From Toxonevra muliebris (taxonomy: Eukaryota > Arthropoda > Insecta > Diptera > Pallopteridae), in assembly GCA_963691655.1 (NCBI GenBank), contig OY829326.1, positions 10,466,878 through 10,530,877 of the forward strand: a stretch of 64,000 nucleotides of DNA. Direction: 5' to 3'. Positions within the stretch are counted from its first letter, which is position 1. Each line of letters starts with the position of its first letter. Below, one piece after another: positions 12,522 to 24,640 of this stretch. The position numbers were made by a program, and so were the translations under genes. The notes under the pieces are model-generated. The model was not told where the DNA came from. It was given only the letters and a program-made list of their open reading frames with translations, and did no database searches.

Positions 12522-13038
12522 TGGATCCCTAATAAATAACCAAGCCGGTGCTGGTATATATTCTGGAACTAACAGGGTGGAAGAATCAATTGCATTAGGC
12601 AGCTACACCTCGGTTTTTCAAGCTGAGATGTACGCAATTATTTACACAACACAGCTGTTGCTGGATAGGAAATGGAATGGTAATTCTCTTTTCATCTGCT
12701 CGGATAGCCAGGCGGCCATCAAAGCCTGTTCAGCTTACATAATTGCCCAGTAAGTCGTGGACGAAGCAATTATCAAGCTTAACAGACTTGCGAGAAGAAA
12801 CTCAGTAACGCTGGTGTGGGTACCTGGCCACGCAGGTATCTTGGGTAACGAGATGGCGGATATGCTAGCCAGAAAAGGATCAACAATGATTTTTACTGGT
12901 CCGCAACCCGCCATTGGATGCAGCCCTTCTTTCATTAATCATGAAATGGAGATACGGTTGCATCAATTGCACTATGACTATTGGCGAGGACTGGATTCCT
13001 GTCGACAGTCGAAGTTGTTGATTGACTCTCCTAGATAA
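12522..13038 (+). pseudogene. LINE RNase H domain, copy 2
   Basis: FYIDGSLINNQAGAGIYSG carries the first catalytic Asp. FQAEMYAI supplies the Glu, CSDSQAAI the second Asp, and WVPGHAGILGNEMADMLAR the last Asp. A stop after ACSAYIIAQ (about 12750) breaks the frame; the part from 12757 is open to 13038. All four acidic residues survive, so decay is recent enough to leave the fold readable. Confidence 0.8.
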
Positions 13039-13400
13039 GACAAATCTAAGTATCTGTTAAGTCGGCGTAAGTGTGACTTAAGAGTCATTGTAGGACTTGT
13101 CACAGGACTCGCCCCAGTCAACGATTTCCTGTACAAAATCCTTTTATTTTTGAATGCCCTACTTTCTCTTGCATAAGATGTGCTACACTGAGTAAACATT
13201 TCTTGACTAGAGTGAACCTGGTCAACCTTGATCTGTCTGAGCTATGCAAATTTGCGAAAGCTTCTGGCAGATTCAAGACCATTGACCAAGTTGCAGCCTA
13301 ACAAGGTTAGGAGAGTGTACCCCTTCGGGACAGAGTACAATGGGCTCTCAAGCCTACGTGCTCTCCGCTTTACGTGGACTCTGTCAATACAATACAATGA

Positions 13401-15715
13401 GCATATTTTTCTCTTTTGTTTTTTTTGTTATAGGTTTACCCATTCGCTTTCATACTAATGTCGAGAAAAACGGGAGAGTTTTTTATTTAAGAAAGCCAAT
13501 TTGTGAAAAAGCCTGAAATAAAGCTGCATTTTCTTATACATGAAAATTTGGTTTCGTTTTACTTTTGAAATTTTAATGAAAGAATCACAAAAACGGGCAT
13601 AACGCTCATTGGGTGTTATGACCTTTTTCGGAGCGATCATAGCGCCTAAAATGATTTTGGGCGTTATGGCCATTGCTGGGGCGATCATAACGCCTAAATT
13701 TTTTTTGGGCGTTATGGCCGGGCATCGCTTCATAGACGTTTTAAATAATTAAAAGCGTAATATATTTTAGAAATACATACATTGTACACAGTAGCATTAT
13801 ATTAAATAAAAGCACTAAACAAAACTTAATTACGAATTTAGGAAGTTTCATACAAGCCGAAAATTGCTTAAGTTAAAGCAAAAGAGCATGCAACATAGCA
13901 ACAAGTCAATTAATAACAGCATTCCAGATATTTGCTGGATACTGTCCGAGGTTGTATAAGGTTTCATAAAAGTTTTTCGGTCTTTATCCACTCTCTCTTC
14001 TACTGTATTTTTTTTTACCTATTCCTTTTCCCCACTTTCTCTAACCCATCTTTTTTCAAACTCTCTTTCTCATCAACTTTATTGTGGGTCTCACCCTTTC
14101 AGAAGCAACATAAAACTGTTAGAAATGGCAAAAATAATTCTGAGTTCTTGAATTGTGAGAGCTAACATAGAAACAAAAATATTAATAGCATGACTTTGGA
14201 TCCCAGAAAATTTATAACGCTATCTTAATCACGCTTTGCCCCATCGGGATATAAAAGAACCTTCAATTTTCTTATTTAGTTTAGTTTCCATCTTAGTGGA
14301 TGTGAAAATATATTGCTTTAAATTTGTGAAAAACAGTTTAATCTCAGATAAGCATTCTGAATTTGTTCATGCTAATCACCTTTCATGCTATACTATTTTA
14401 CAGTATTTTTCGTTAGTTTTCTAAATGCAGGTATGCAGAACATACGTATCAATGTAATCTAATGTAAAACTTTAGCAAGTAATCATACTATAACCCCCAA
14501 GAGCAAAATCGTTACATAACCTACTATGACAGTGTGTAACATAACATGAATACAAGTCAACGAGGAAAAAAAGGAAGCGAAAACAACGTAAAATGTCATC
14601 AACTTGACTGACAACTTGAGACTATTTTCTACATGCAGAATACTTAGAAAGATTTTTTCATGCATCGAAAATGCATAACGAAAAACGGGCACGTGTGTGT
14701 CACAACAAACGCTAATAGCGAATAACGCTGAAAGTGAAAATTTTATTATTTCTACAGTTTTTCTCTTTCAAAAATAAATATGTGCACGTATTTAAATGCA
14801 GCACACATCAGTATAGAAATTTTGTTTTGTGGGGAGTTTTTATTAAAATCTCCCCGCAGCCCGCAGTCAAGTGTCCAAATTTTTTGTAATTTAAAATTTT
14901 CTTCTTTATACTTTAATTTCAGTTGTTCTGTTGTTATTTTATTAGTTTGTTTTTCTTTTGCTTTGCATTTAGATTTATGATATCAGCTTAGCTGTTGACA
15001 GTTTGAGTGCTTTCTACGTGTTTGTACTGTGTACTACGTAGATAATCACATGTATTTGTTATGACTAATGAATTCAGTCATTTGTCAGACAGCCGTGTGT
15101 ATGTAGCTGCAAAGAAAGGGTTAAAGATTTAAATGAATTTATGTATTTTCTTCTTAACAGTGATGTAATCTTAATCCATATTAATAGGATACTTGCTGTT
15201 TTATTATCACACGTCTGTGCTTTCATCTCTAAATCAGTTTTGTAGGGAATTACTTCATAAGATGAAATGTCACATTACATTACATTACGTCACATTCTAC
15301 ACGAATGACTAAAGATAAATTGTTACAAGTAAAGAGCAAGTATAAAATATGCGCAGTAAATAAGAGGTTTTAATTTGTTTGTACACAAAATACTTGGAAA
15401 TAAATTTTAAGCAAATTTCAGTTATAAATTTTTTAATAAAATAAAATTAGCGCTTTTTTGTTTGCATGTAAAAGAGAGGAGCTTCATAGTTGTAATCTAT
15501 AATTGATGTGGCTACATTATATGCATAACTTCTGCCAAATATTAGTTTGAAGTGTTTAAAATTGACATTTTTGTCAAATTTCTCTAACATTTTCAAGATC
15601 CTTTTAAAAAATCCTATTAAACAGTTTAACCTTTGATACAAACAAGCAAAGCTTTTGGAAAATGTATAGTGAGAAGAATAATTAAAAATTATAGTTTTAT
15701 AGAAATGAGTTAAGA
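13401..15715. other. mostly non-coding DNA
   Basis: Apart from the short tandem repeat at about 13590-13730, I see no recognisable gene or element end. A CT-rich stretch lies at 13980-14090, and small ORFs show no domain. Confidence 0.5.
13590..13730. repeat. short tandem repeat, about 48-bp unit, with internal dyads
   Basis: GCGATCAT recurs at 13633 and 13681, 48 bp apart, each followed by a CGCCTAAA segment and GGGCGTTATGGCC. A more diverged unit precedes them. Each unit carries GGCGTTAT and its complement ATAACGCC, so it can fold into a hairpin. No coding role is apparent. Confidence 0.6.
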
Positions 15716-15721
15716 CTATAC

Positions 15722-15960
15722 GATATCCGTGGCATAGTAGTTAAAGAGCTAGACTGCTACGGTCAAAAATCTAAATTAAAACAATTAAAAAATTGGTACC
15801 TAAAAGTTTTTCTGTACATATGTATATCACCACCCCCTGGCTGGCAACCCTCAAAGAATAAGAATTGCATCTTCCATTCGTGTACAAGTAAAACTCTTAC
15901 AATATGGCCCTCGGAGGCCATTGGTTTCATAAAAAAGGAAGAAATAGAATGCTAAAAAAC
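15722..15960 (+). repeat. SINE-like repeat
   Basis: GTGGCATAGTAGTTAAAGAG resembles the A-box half of a tRNA-derived SINE. A downstream body contains CCCTGGCTGGCAACCCTC and GGCCCTCGGAGGCC, which is GC-rich against the background, followed by an A-rich stretch. No clear B box was found, so the assignment is tentative. Confidence 0.35.
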
Positions 15961-16009
15961 AAAGTTTTAGTTTTGCAACATTCATTTGTTATGTGAGTTT
16001 CTATGCTTA

Positions 16010-16225
16010 GAAAGATTTTTGGCAACTGCTTTCCGTGATAAGTAATCGGACTTCTTAGCCCCATATATTTCTGTGTGTCGAATTCATTCAGCAGCTCTAG
16101 ACATTCCCAAGCTAGCTTTGAGCTTATTGCGGCTTGGCTATCTAAGTTGATTACAATATCTTAATTCTTACAGTCTTGTAACTGTAATGGTTCAACCATT
16201 CCATTTTCTGCTTTCGAATACCAAG
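16010..16225 (-). pseudogene. LINE RNase H scrap
   Basis: The minus strand reads IVINLDSQAAISSKLAWECL, matching the DSQAA-containing strand/helix of LINE RNase H domains. LELLNEFDTQKYMGLRSP follows, in the place where the domain continues. Neither the PGH box nor any reverse transcriptase is present. It is an isolated fragment. Confidence 0.5.
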
Positions 16226-17058
16226 GCTTAAAAGACAACTGCGCACATCTGAGATTTAAATAAATATAAGAAAATAAATATTTATTTTTTTAATTTTTAA
16301 TCGCAACTAAAAATTCAAATTCTAATTTATTTAAATATTTTACATTTAAATAATTGATTACAGTCAAAATTGAAATTGATATGATATGGAAATTTTTGAA
16401 CATTTGAAAAGAAATATCTTTAAGCCACTAAGGATTTTATGATTTATTAAATGATTGAGTAGAATACTTAAGTTTGAGGGAAAAGCGACGGCAGCGTATC
16501 CACGTGAAAGTATTAAGCGCTCAATAGAGATATTAATCAAAGTCATTAATGTGCGCCTAATATGCCAATAGGGAATATGTGCATGTATATGTGTTTGTTT
16601 TAAAATAAAAAATCCATTCATAAATTTATGCGATTTTCTGAAAAATCGCTGTCTATGCATTTTAAAATATTATAAATACTTTATGTGTTGGCGTTGTGCA
16701 GTTTACCCAAATCAAAAACAAAAAATTAATTTAAATTGAAGCCGAATCTTTACTCTTTTTTTTTTCTTTTTCTTTTACTCAATTACACCTGAGGTTATTA
16801 TAAAAAAATTTATTGCGTTTAAAATATTATTTCTCTGGGAAAAATTCGGTTTTCTTCATTAATTATTTAACCAAACTGGCTTCTTTTTCTAACTCAATCG
16901 CTAATAACATTGAACATAGTGATTGATGCAGGTACAGAAAATATGAATAATAATAATATCTATAGAGTATATTTATGGTGGCTGTAGTGTTTAGATTGTA
17001 AACAAAACTTCGATCGAAAAACATGTTTTCAAGAAATAAGAATAAATTATATAATATA
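16226..17058. other. AT-rich non-coding DNA
   Basis: No gene, element end or conserved motif is recognised. A pyrimidine tract lies at 16750-16777. Confidence 0.5.
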
Positions 17059-17539
17059 GGGGAGAGTAGTCCTAAGTTGGCACTGTGGGCGTAGCCGGCA
17101 TCCTGCGTTTCTCAGAGAAGGTGCGCGTGTCGGCTTAACCGTTTTGTCGTATGACAAATTGGTTGACATGGACATAATTTACGCTGACAATTGCCTCTTT
17201 AGTTTTCACTTGACAATGTGAGCGAGGTATACATTTTTCGTGCAAACGGAATTCCATTTTTAATTTTTTCTTACAATTGGGCAAAAAAAAAGGATGTGCC
17301 AACTCAGGACTAGGGAGGTGCCGACTTAGGGCCACCATTTTGAAAAGTAACAAAAAACGAATTCTTCACTTTGCGCTGCATTGCGAGTACAAAAATCACT
17401 TTGTACTGCTCCGAATGACATAGAATTGTAGACAAAGGATCGTAGTAGTTGACCAAAGGCATTAAAGTGCTATTAAATCCTGTTTACCCCTTGTTTTTGG
17501 CAAAAACTCTTACGGTGCCAACTTAGGACCACTCTCCCC
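17059..17539. mobile_element. pogo-like MITE with GGGGAGAGT ends
   Basis: This 481-bp element runs from GGGGAGAGTAGTCCTAAGTT to its inverted counterpart AACTTAGGACCACTCTCCCC, flanked by TA on both sides. The TIRs match over roughly 28 bp with few mismatches. Two further TIR-like blocks (TGCCAACTCAGGACT, TGCCGACTTAGGGCC) sit inside at about 17297-17333. No transposase is encoded. Its ends resemble those of the element at 43675-45414. Confidence 0.88.
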
Positions 17540-17906
17540 TATATAAAATATACAAAAATTAAATCGATTTAGTATCTGATATTTAGTTTATAAATTTCTA
17601 GTTATTTCTAAAATTCCAATGACAAACACAAAACCCAAAAAAAATTTATATAAATTGCATAGAATAGTATCTTCTTTCTGTACAATTACATATAAATTTA
17701 GAAATAATCGTATATTTTTTCATATCTTAGAAAGAAAAAAACCACTTAAAATTTTAATGCTTTTAAGATTTTGTGTTTTTTAAACATTTACAATTTCACA
17801 AAAACGAGCAGTGAAATTCCAATGAAATTGTAAAGAGGAGGAACTAAAATTTATTATTTTTAATTTATAGCAATTAAGACAAGTGTTATTTTTACTTAAA
17901 TGTACC
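17540..17906. other. AT-rich non-coding DNA
   Basis: Nothing recognisable is seen between the pogo-like MITE and the DD37E element. Confidence 0.5.
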
Positions 17907-17908
17907 TA

Positions 17909-19098
17909 AGTATGTATACGAAAAAAAGGTTATAATAGTAACTTTAAGAAAAATAAAAACTTTATTTATTTGGTTGATGCGTATGCGGAAGATCGCAACT
18001 TTGACTTAACTCCAGGCATTAAACGTTGCGCATCACTTCGGGACATTTGAGATGACACAGTAATCCACTTTTTCTGCAGCTGTTTCCCATTTTTGACCAC
18101 TTGCTTCGTTTTTAGCAATTTTCTTTTCATTATAGCCCAATATTTTTCTATTAGCCGAAGTTCTGGGCAATTTAGGGGATTGGGATCTTTTGGAACAATT
18201 TTTACCCCTTTTTCTTTATACCACGTCATTGCCGCTTTGCCGTAATGGCAAGTGGCTAAATCTGGCCAGAAGAGGACAGGAGACTTGTGAAGACGTACCA
18301 TTGGCAGCAGACGTTTTTGTTAGCACTCTTCTAAGTAAATTTTTTGGTTGATGGTACCAGTAGTGACAAAAACTGCACTCTTTATGCCGCATTGGTTAAT
18401 TGCTTGCCAAATCAAATATTTCTTCGCAAACTTGTCTACTTTCTTTAGCTTAAATTTAGGCGCAACATCACCTCTCTTTTTTGAAGTGTAAAATAGTTGA
18501 CCAGGAAGCTGATTAAAGTCTGCTTTGACATACGATTCGTCGTCCATGATCATGCAATCAAAATTATGTATAATTTTACAGCTTAATCGTACAGCTTTCG
18601 TGAGCGAGTTTTTGCTGTTGCTTTTTTTTGTCATTCTGGTTCTGGGCTAGCGGAACTTTATATGTCTTAAGTCCTTTTACTCTGCGTACTTTTTGAACAT
18701 ATCCGGGTGACAAATGGACTTTTTTGCAACATCTCTGATGGAAAGGTCTGGATTTCTTTCAAACAAGTTTCTCACTTTCTTTGCTTTTTCCTCCGAGATG
18801 AACCCCTTTTTTCGCAAACTTCCAGTTTTCCTTTCGGTAGTTAGTCGTCCACTAAAGTTTTTGCAACTTTTGGCAATGTCTTTGTGTGACATATGTGGAA
18901 AATCTTGATTTTTGCGCACAATTATATCGCGCGTGCTCGATTTCGATGAACTCATTTTGAGTAATGTAAAAAAATCAGAAAAAATAATGATGCAGAAATG
19001 TAAAACGGAAAATTCTCTACGAATTAATTTGCTGTAACTGTCATATTTGAATTAATACAACATGTTTACTGCGACCAGTTTTTTTCGTTTACATACCT
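17909..19098 (-). mobile_element. Tc1/mariner-superfamily element, DD37E type
   Basis: The ends AGTATGTATACGAAAAAAAG and, on the other strand, AGGTATGTAAACGAAAAAAA form TIRs of about 22 bp and are flanked by TA. The 1.19-kb length is normal for the superfamily. The encoded transposase (minus strand) has 37 residues between the second catalytic Asp and the final Glu, which places it with the DD37E lineage rather than DD34D or DD34E. Stops break the frame, so it is inactive. Confidence 0.88.
17966..18955 (-). pseudogene. DD37E transposase with in-frame stops
   Basis: ATG at 18955 to the stop at 17966 is one continuous frame of about 329 codons interrupted by three stops: TAA at 18677-18679, a TAG about 13 codons later, and TAA at 18320-18322. 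No frameshift is needed. In order it has a basic helix-turn-helix N-terminus (DIIVRKNQDFPHMSHKDIAK), CMIMDDESYVKADF (first Asp), VLFWPDLATCHYG (second Asp) and NCPELRLIEKYW (final Glu), then a basic tail. The product would cut and join TIR ends at TA sites. Preservation of the frame points to a fairly recent loss of function. Confidence 0.88.
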
Positions 19099-20448
19099 TA
19101 TTAATGTGTCAGCAGCAAAATCAGTATTTTCCGATTTACAAATAAAACAAGATGAAACATATTTGTCGTAATTATTCGAGCACTTCTATAAAAAAAATAA
19201 ATCTTAAGGATCCTTAGTTTACTTACTTTTTTCGAACGAATGTTATTAACAATATTAACAACCAGATTTTATACCTTTTGTTCAATAATCAGGATACACA
19301 TAGTTTTCTTTATTTTCTCCGCCAAATTTTGATTGCCGCCGGCTAGGCAAAATCTCCATTTTTATAAGTTTCTGCTTTATTTCTGTAAAGTTTTTGCCAA
19401 CGCTGCTCGTCAGCTTTTAAAATTTAAATTACCATATGTGTCTTCGAATTTAGCGACCAATATTGCAAGTAGGATTGCTATATTTAAATTGGGCTACATC
19501 TGAACATTTTGTCAATCGAATCAGTCGTTGATGTATCAATTTAAAATAGAACCGAAGCACATTTAAATATTATTTTTTCTGAATATTTTCATCTAGATAT
19601 AAAACTTTCTACCATTTTATTCAAGAAACAAAATTTTATTGCATATTTTTTTGTTATATTATTTAGTTATTCATGTGAACTATAAAGCAATTGAAACAAT
19701 TTATATTTGAAAAGTGTATTTATTTGATACCAACGACGGATCGGTGTTAAGATAATGTTTTTTTTTATGACAAGTTTTAGACCGGCGACCAGTGTTGCAC
19801 TGTGCAATTAGTTATAATTTTATGAGATCAAGCATTATTCGATTTCTTTCCTCAGAGTTTATGTAACTTAAGCTTATTAACTCCAGAGACTTAATTTATT
19901 ATATTTTCGGGTTTATTTTTAATTTGTGGAATATTTTACATTTAGAGGATATAAACACAGGAATATAATTCTGAACAATCCAGACAAATTCCAGCCGTGT
20001 AGTAACTCTAATTGCTAGTCATTCTTGCGAAAAACGCTTAAATTGACAATAACGCTTAAATGGACTTCCATTTTTTAATTGTTCATTACGACGTATTACT
20101 TTCTGTAAATGAAATACTTGAAAAATTTTTTAAAAACCCTTGCAGATTATAAAAAAAAAAATTATGTGTCTGCAGGCACTCACAGTAGAAGTAGACACTT
20201 TTTGTTTATTTGAAAATTATTAGAAAACATTTATAACAAATTCTATTGAAGTTTTTGCAATCTTCTTCTCTCTACTTTGTTGTTACTTTTTTCCTGTTGG
20301 TACTCTCTACACTTATCGGCCCAAACATGGTCGTAGCATACGCATATAACACATGAGAAGAAAGTTCAGGTGTATATAATCAAGCAGAGGCAAGTAACTA
20401 AAGCACATGAGATAAAACTGCGAGAAGTAGACTCTATGGTTGATTGTA
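19099..20448. other. AT-rich non-coding DNA
   Basis: No gene or clear element end was recognised. The stretch 19310-19800 is slightly less AT-rich (for example GATTGCCGCCGGCTAGGC) and may be old repeat, but no ORF or TIR supports a class. Confidence 0.45.
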
Positions 20449-21214
20449 CAACCTTGATCAAAAATTTCCCGGGATTTATTCAGAAAATTAAAACTACAAG
20501 TTTATTCATCTAAATCTATATTGTCCCCTGCCAGCGCTTGATCCAATCCTCGGTTTTCGGTACGTCCATCAGTGCTTTCTGCGATGTTTTCATTACTCCC
20601 TCTCGGCTGCTGAAAGGCGTTCCCCGTAATGATTTTTTAACTCGATTGAACAGAAAGAAGTCACCGGGAGCCAAATCAGGTGAATTCGGTGGCTGTTGAA
20701 TGGTATTTGTTGCATTTTTCGTCAAAAAATTACGAATAATGATGGCACTGTGCGACAGTGCCTTCTCATGGTGCAAAATCCACGAGTTTTCTGTCCACAA
20801 TGTTTGCCTCTTTCGGTAAATTGCTTCACGCAAACGCCCTATAACGCCCAAATAATACTCTCTGATGGTTAATTTTCGGTTATTAACCAAAATTTATTTT
20901 ACTTTATCAACGTTTTCGTCGGTTTTCGATGTCGATGGTCTGCCACTACGTTCATCATCTTCGATTGACTCACGACCACTTTTGAACCGCTCTTGTCACT
21001 GGTAAACGACCGTCTTCTTTAGAGAATCGTTGCCGAAACACTTTTCCAACATTTCCAATGTTGGCGCACCATTAAATCCATTTTTTACGCAAAATTTGAT
21101 ACAATACAATTTAATAAAATTGTAAAAAATCGCCAACACACTCAGAGATAGATGTACTCTTGGCTACGTAACTTTTGCACTGTGGTTATTCCGGGAACTT
21201 TTTGATCAAGGTAG
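20449..21214 (-). mobile_element. mariner family copy A, internally deleted
   Basis: The ends CCTTGATCAAAAATTTCCCG and, inverted, CCTTGATCAAAAAGTTCCCG match the TIRs of copies B (37369) and C (46919). At about 766 bp it lacks the region coding the first catalytic Asp. It also has private deletions: one in the leader near the right end, and one of about 35 bp near the transposase C-terminus. It shares a deletion junction and a premature stop with copy C. The left flank is TA; the right flank is mutated. Confidence 0.88.
20516..21090 (-). pseudogene. mariner transposase remnant, copy A
   Basis: The long piece (20516-20890) reads VNNRKLTIREYYLGV, then WILHHEKALSHSAIIIRNFL, SPDLAPGDFFLFNRV and EDWIKRW. 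The second catalytic Asp of HHDNA is Glu here, and Cys before the third Asp is Gly. The first Asp region is deleted. Upstream, an N-terminal helix-turn-helix remnant ends at a TAA just before VNNRKL. It cannot encode active transposase. Confidence 0.8.
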
Positions 21215-21298
21215 TGTGTAGCAGAATAACAACTGCATAACTTCGTTTCTTACTGGTTCCGTTACTGGCCGTTATTGTTGAAACTTTATGTTTGCAGA

Positions 21299-21445
21299 TT
21301 GTATGTAGCCGATCCTCATATGGCCTTGTTAGCTAAACACTAACAACAGCAAAAATTCATGTCTTATTAGATTCGTATGAGTGCAACAACAACGCGATTT
21401 CCGTTGCAAAATTTTCGATTTCTTTAGAAGTTTCAGTTCAAAAAT
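21299..21445 (+). repeat. dispersed repeat also present at 44421
   Basis: TTGTATGTAGCCGATCCTCA followed by ATGGCCTTGTTAGCTAAACA and a TAACAACAGC segment matches 44421-44578 with scattered differences. The second copy lies inside the pogo-like element, so the sequence moves independently of that element. It has no ORF and its class is unknown. Confidence 0.7.
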
Positions 21446-23475
21446 GGAAGGTTGAAAAAAAATTATCAAAGAATTTGTTATAAGTATATTTCAAAAAGTT
21501 TGTTCATTTAAAATTTTTAATAAAATATTTTCACCAATGACATCTTTTCAAACATTCAGCAAAAAAATATTCCATCGTCTTCATTGGGGGACTTGAACCC
21601 AAACTCCCAAACCCCTTCCCTCTCCCTCCTCCTCCTCCTTGTAGATCCGTCACTTGTATATAGTATATATGTATTTATTACTTCTACTACTACTGTTGAG
21701 TGAATGCTTTTGGTTGGCTTTACTTCTCATCCAAAGCTATTTCACACTCCATGGCTATTTTTCACACATTCGATAGTGCCATGTCGCGTTAATTGTGCAG
21801 TGAATTGATGCATTCTTATACATTTTCCTTGTATTCTGTACAAGTATTTAAGTGTGTATATGTGTTTGTGCCACAACGTGTCTGTGGGTGGAATGAAACT
21901 GCAGCGAGTTTTCCAATTTCCAATCTTAATTGTCAATTATATTTGCCAATAATTGGAAATTGTAATTGTTTATGTCAATTAAATTTCTTTGTTTTTGTTG
22001 CTTTATATTTATGAAGTTATATAACACATATGTACATACGAGTTGCATATTGCTTAATTAAGAAATCGCGTAGCGCCAAATACGAAGACGTCTGGTCCAT
22101 CAGAGAATACTAATTTGTGTAATTTACGTGATGATGATGTGTGCAATTGAAAAACTTTTAATAATAATGCTCTATTTATATCATCTTGAAATGAAAAATG
22201 CAAAATGAGACGGAAAAAGATAACGCTGTACTAAATAATATTCTTCTCCTTTTTAGGTTTTAGTATTTGTTATTAAATTTGATTATGTTGAATCAATCAG
22301 TTACTATGCAATTGTAAAAAATGTGTCACCCGGAATCAAATACAATTAAAAGTTGGCTATGCTCAATAATGAAAAGTTCTCTACATTTTTGAAATTTTAT
22401 CTTTGAAAATATTGAGAATTCTCTAATATCTTTCATGTTAAGCAATCAATATTTTATAATGGCAATTTATTATATACTCAATGCGAAAGTTTTCAAAAAC
22501 AACAACAAAAAAGCTACAGTACACAATGAAGTTAAATGGTATAGCTCCCCCTTTGTGAAAACTTGAATTGCATACAAATTACAATTTTATAAAAAAAGGA
22601 AAAAAGTAATAAATTATATAATTCAAAGTTATACAAATCATTCACATTTTTCAAAATCCTGGATGCGCTACTGAGCTAAATATGAAATATTTCTCTATAT
22701 TTCGCTGGAAAAGCCAATGAAACCAAAAACGGAAACGCAAATTTTAAAGGGAAAATTCAAATCCAGTGATTTAGTTACCATTTGCCTTTTCAACAAAAAA
22801 AAAAAAAAAAAAAGAAAATACAAAATGTCGTTGTTTTTTTTTTGCAAACCTTTAGAAATGTAAAATGTAAAAATTTCAGGCTGTATGAATTTTCATTCAA
22901 TAAATTTTGTGTACTATCAATCGTTAGTAAAAGCAAAAGCTGCTTTATTCTTTCAACTACGTGTATGTATGTGTGTGTGTGTAAGTGTGTGTGGGTTTGT
23001 GTGAGAGAGTGTTTATGGCTGACGGTTTCAGTCAGTCGATTATTTTATGATTTATAAGAAACTTTTATCGATTCGCGTTTTAATGCACAACGACTAAAAA
23101 TTTTAACGTAAAGAAACCTAAAAAAGAAATGAAAAAATTTCAGCAAAAATTTAAAAGAATTTAATATATTTTCTTTACTAAATAAATAATAAATAGAATA
23201 GCTTGCAGACAGAAGCTTATAATCAGTTTATGATACTTATTTATTTTATTTTTAACTAAGAGTTGCAGAATTGCTATGATTATATCACTTAAAAGTTTGA
23301 CAATAGGTTAATTTTTTTAATCATTATCTTCATATTGTCTTCTTCATTTATGGTAAATTTAAAAGTTTATAAATAAAAAGTTTTTAAACTTATGAAAAGG
23401 AAGGAAAATGTTTTGATATTGTTACGTTGAAAAAAAATCATAATTGTTAAAAGAAAAATATCGACATATTTATTA
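21446..23475. other. AT-rich non-coding DNA with microsatellites
   Basis: A CTC-rich run lies at about 21621-21643 and a TG/TATG microsatellite at 22961-23006. A poly-A tract runs across about 22795-22813. No gene was recognised. Confidence 0.55.
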
Positions 23476-23479
23476 TTAA

Positions 23480-24407
23480 CCTTTAAATACCCACTGATCA
23501 CTGCAGTGACCAACCAATTCTACGGCTGCCAGTGTCGCCATTTTAGGTTCGCCATTTAAAATAAACATCTGATGTTACTCTCTAAAGTTTTCTTTATCGA
23601 TACGTATAAATAAGAATGGAAAATGACAGTTACAGTTATTTTTACTCGAAAAGCATGTTTTGCAAAAATTTTGAACCACAAACTAAAAAAATGTTTTCTT
23701 ATTTTAGAAATTTTGCATCGCAAATATATTGCCGTGTTAAAAAATTTGTGCCAAACGGAATGGGATAACACCAAATAATTGTTTTTAAAAATTATTGCTC
23801 TTATATTTTAATTTATTCACTAGATAATCTCTAAAGGTTACTACCCAACGGGCCCGATTGTCAGCAGCTCGCCTGAGGAGTATTAGATCAGCACTTGTTG
23901 TTTTTGTTTTGAAAACGAACACTTGCTGGCGAAAAGCAATCGTTTCCGAATCAAACGATGACAAGATAATCGTCATTTAAAATAACAAAACTGCTGACGC
24001 AAAGTTTTCGTGAGAGGTCTTTTGAAGCATTTCGAAAAGAAGAAGAGCTGCTGAGAGCAGGGCAGTGGAAAAAAGCGAACGAACTGCTGACGCAAGGATC
24101 TTATGAGAGTTCTTTTGAAGCACTCCATAAGGGGCGTAAAACGGAGTCCTTTTTCCAATGACATGCATTGTTAAAAACGTAATGATGTATTGTACTGAGA
24201 GGAAGCGCTTACAGCTGACTTTTCAGCACTCCGAAAGTCCTCTTGAATTGCTTTTTTCCCATTGGGTACAGAGGTCAAGAGGTAAATCGAAATTACGGTA
24301 CCTTAAAGTAATTTATTCAAAAACACGTAGAACGTTGTTCAGAATCACAAATAGGTATGCTTTTAATTGAAATCGAAACTTTAACCTTTAAACTCGGCGT
24401 TTAAAGG
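23480..24407. mobile_element. candidate piggyBac-type MITE (TTAA flanked)
   Basis: TTAA at 23476-23479 is followed by CCTTTAAATACCCA. TTAA at 24408-24411 is preceded by the inverted counterpart CCTTTAAACGCCGA. The TIR match is 11 of 14 positions. A subterminal palindrome TCACTGCAGTGA lies just inside the left end. No transposase domain is seen. The short TIR makes this tentative, and the right end also falls in a perfect hairpin that could explain the match. Confidence 0.4.
23989..24138. repeat. direct repeat, 93-bp spacing
   Basis: AACTGCTGACGCAA followed by a TTTTGAAGCA segment occurs at about 23989-24035 and again at 24082-24130. The two blocks are imperfect copies of each other, 93 bp apart. 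The spacer contains GAAGAAGAGCTGCTGAGAGC. Confidence 0.55.
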
Positions 24408-24416
24408 TTAAAGTTT
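24376..24416. other. perfect 18-bp inverted repeat with 5-base loop
   Basis: AAACTTTAACCTTTAAAC at 24376-24393 is followed by loop TCGGC and then the exact reverse complement at 24399-24416. A hairpin could form in DNA or RNA on either strand. It coincides with the right end of the candidate TTAA element. Confidence 0.85.
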
Positions 24417-24640
24417 GTACGGTAAGCAGTTTCAGTTTGTATGATTCTCTTCAAGATATCTGCAGAGCCCCTAAACAGAAACAGGATAGGGGCACATCAC
24501 TACTTAATTCTTTCATTCAAATATGTGATTAACAGTTTTTTCAAATAACATTATATGTATTGAGTCCTTTAAAGTCTTCTTCATGTTTGCCGAATAGAAT
24601 TTTTTTTTTTTTTTAAGAAACTTATTTAATATTTAGTTAA

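Larger units (their letters stand above)
11430..13400 (+). mobile_element. non-LTR retrotransposon copy 2 (LOA/R1-like, RT + RNase H), decayed
   Basis: The layout matches copy 1: RT palm, thumb, RNase H and a 3' untranslated tail. The sequence differs enough to be a separate subfamily. It starts inside the RT finger region (a fragment resembling SYRNCFREVTGRAQQALDK), so it is 5'-truncated. Frameshifts and stops occur before motif B, after the thumb and inside RNase H. A segment missing near 11700 removes the part just ahead of QGG in motif B. Confidence 0.8.
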
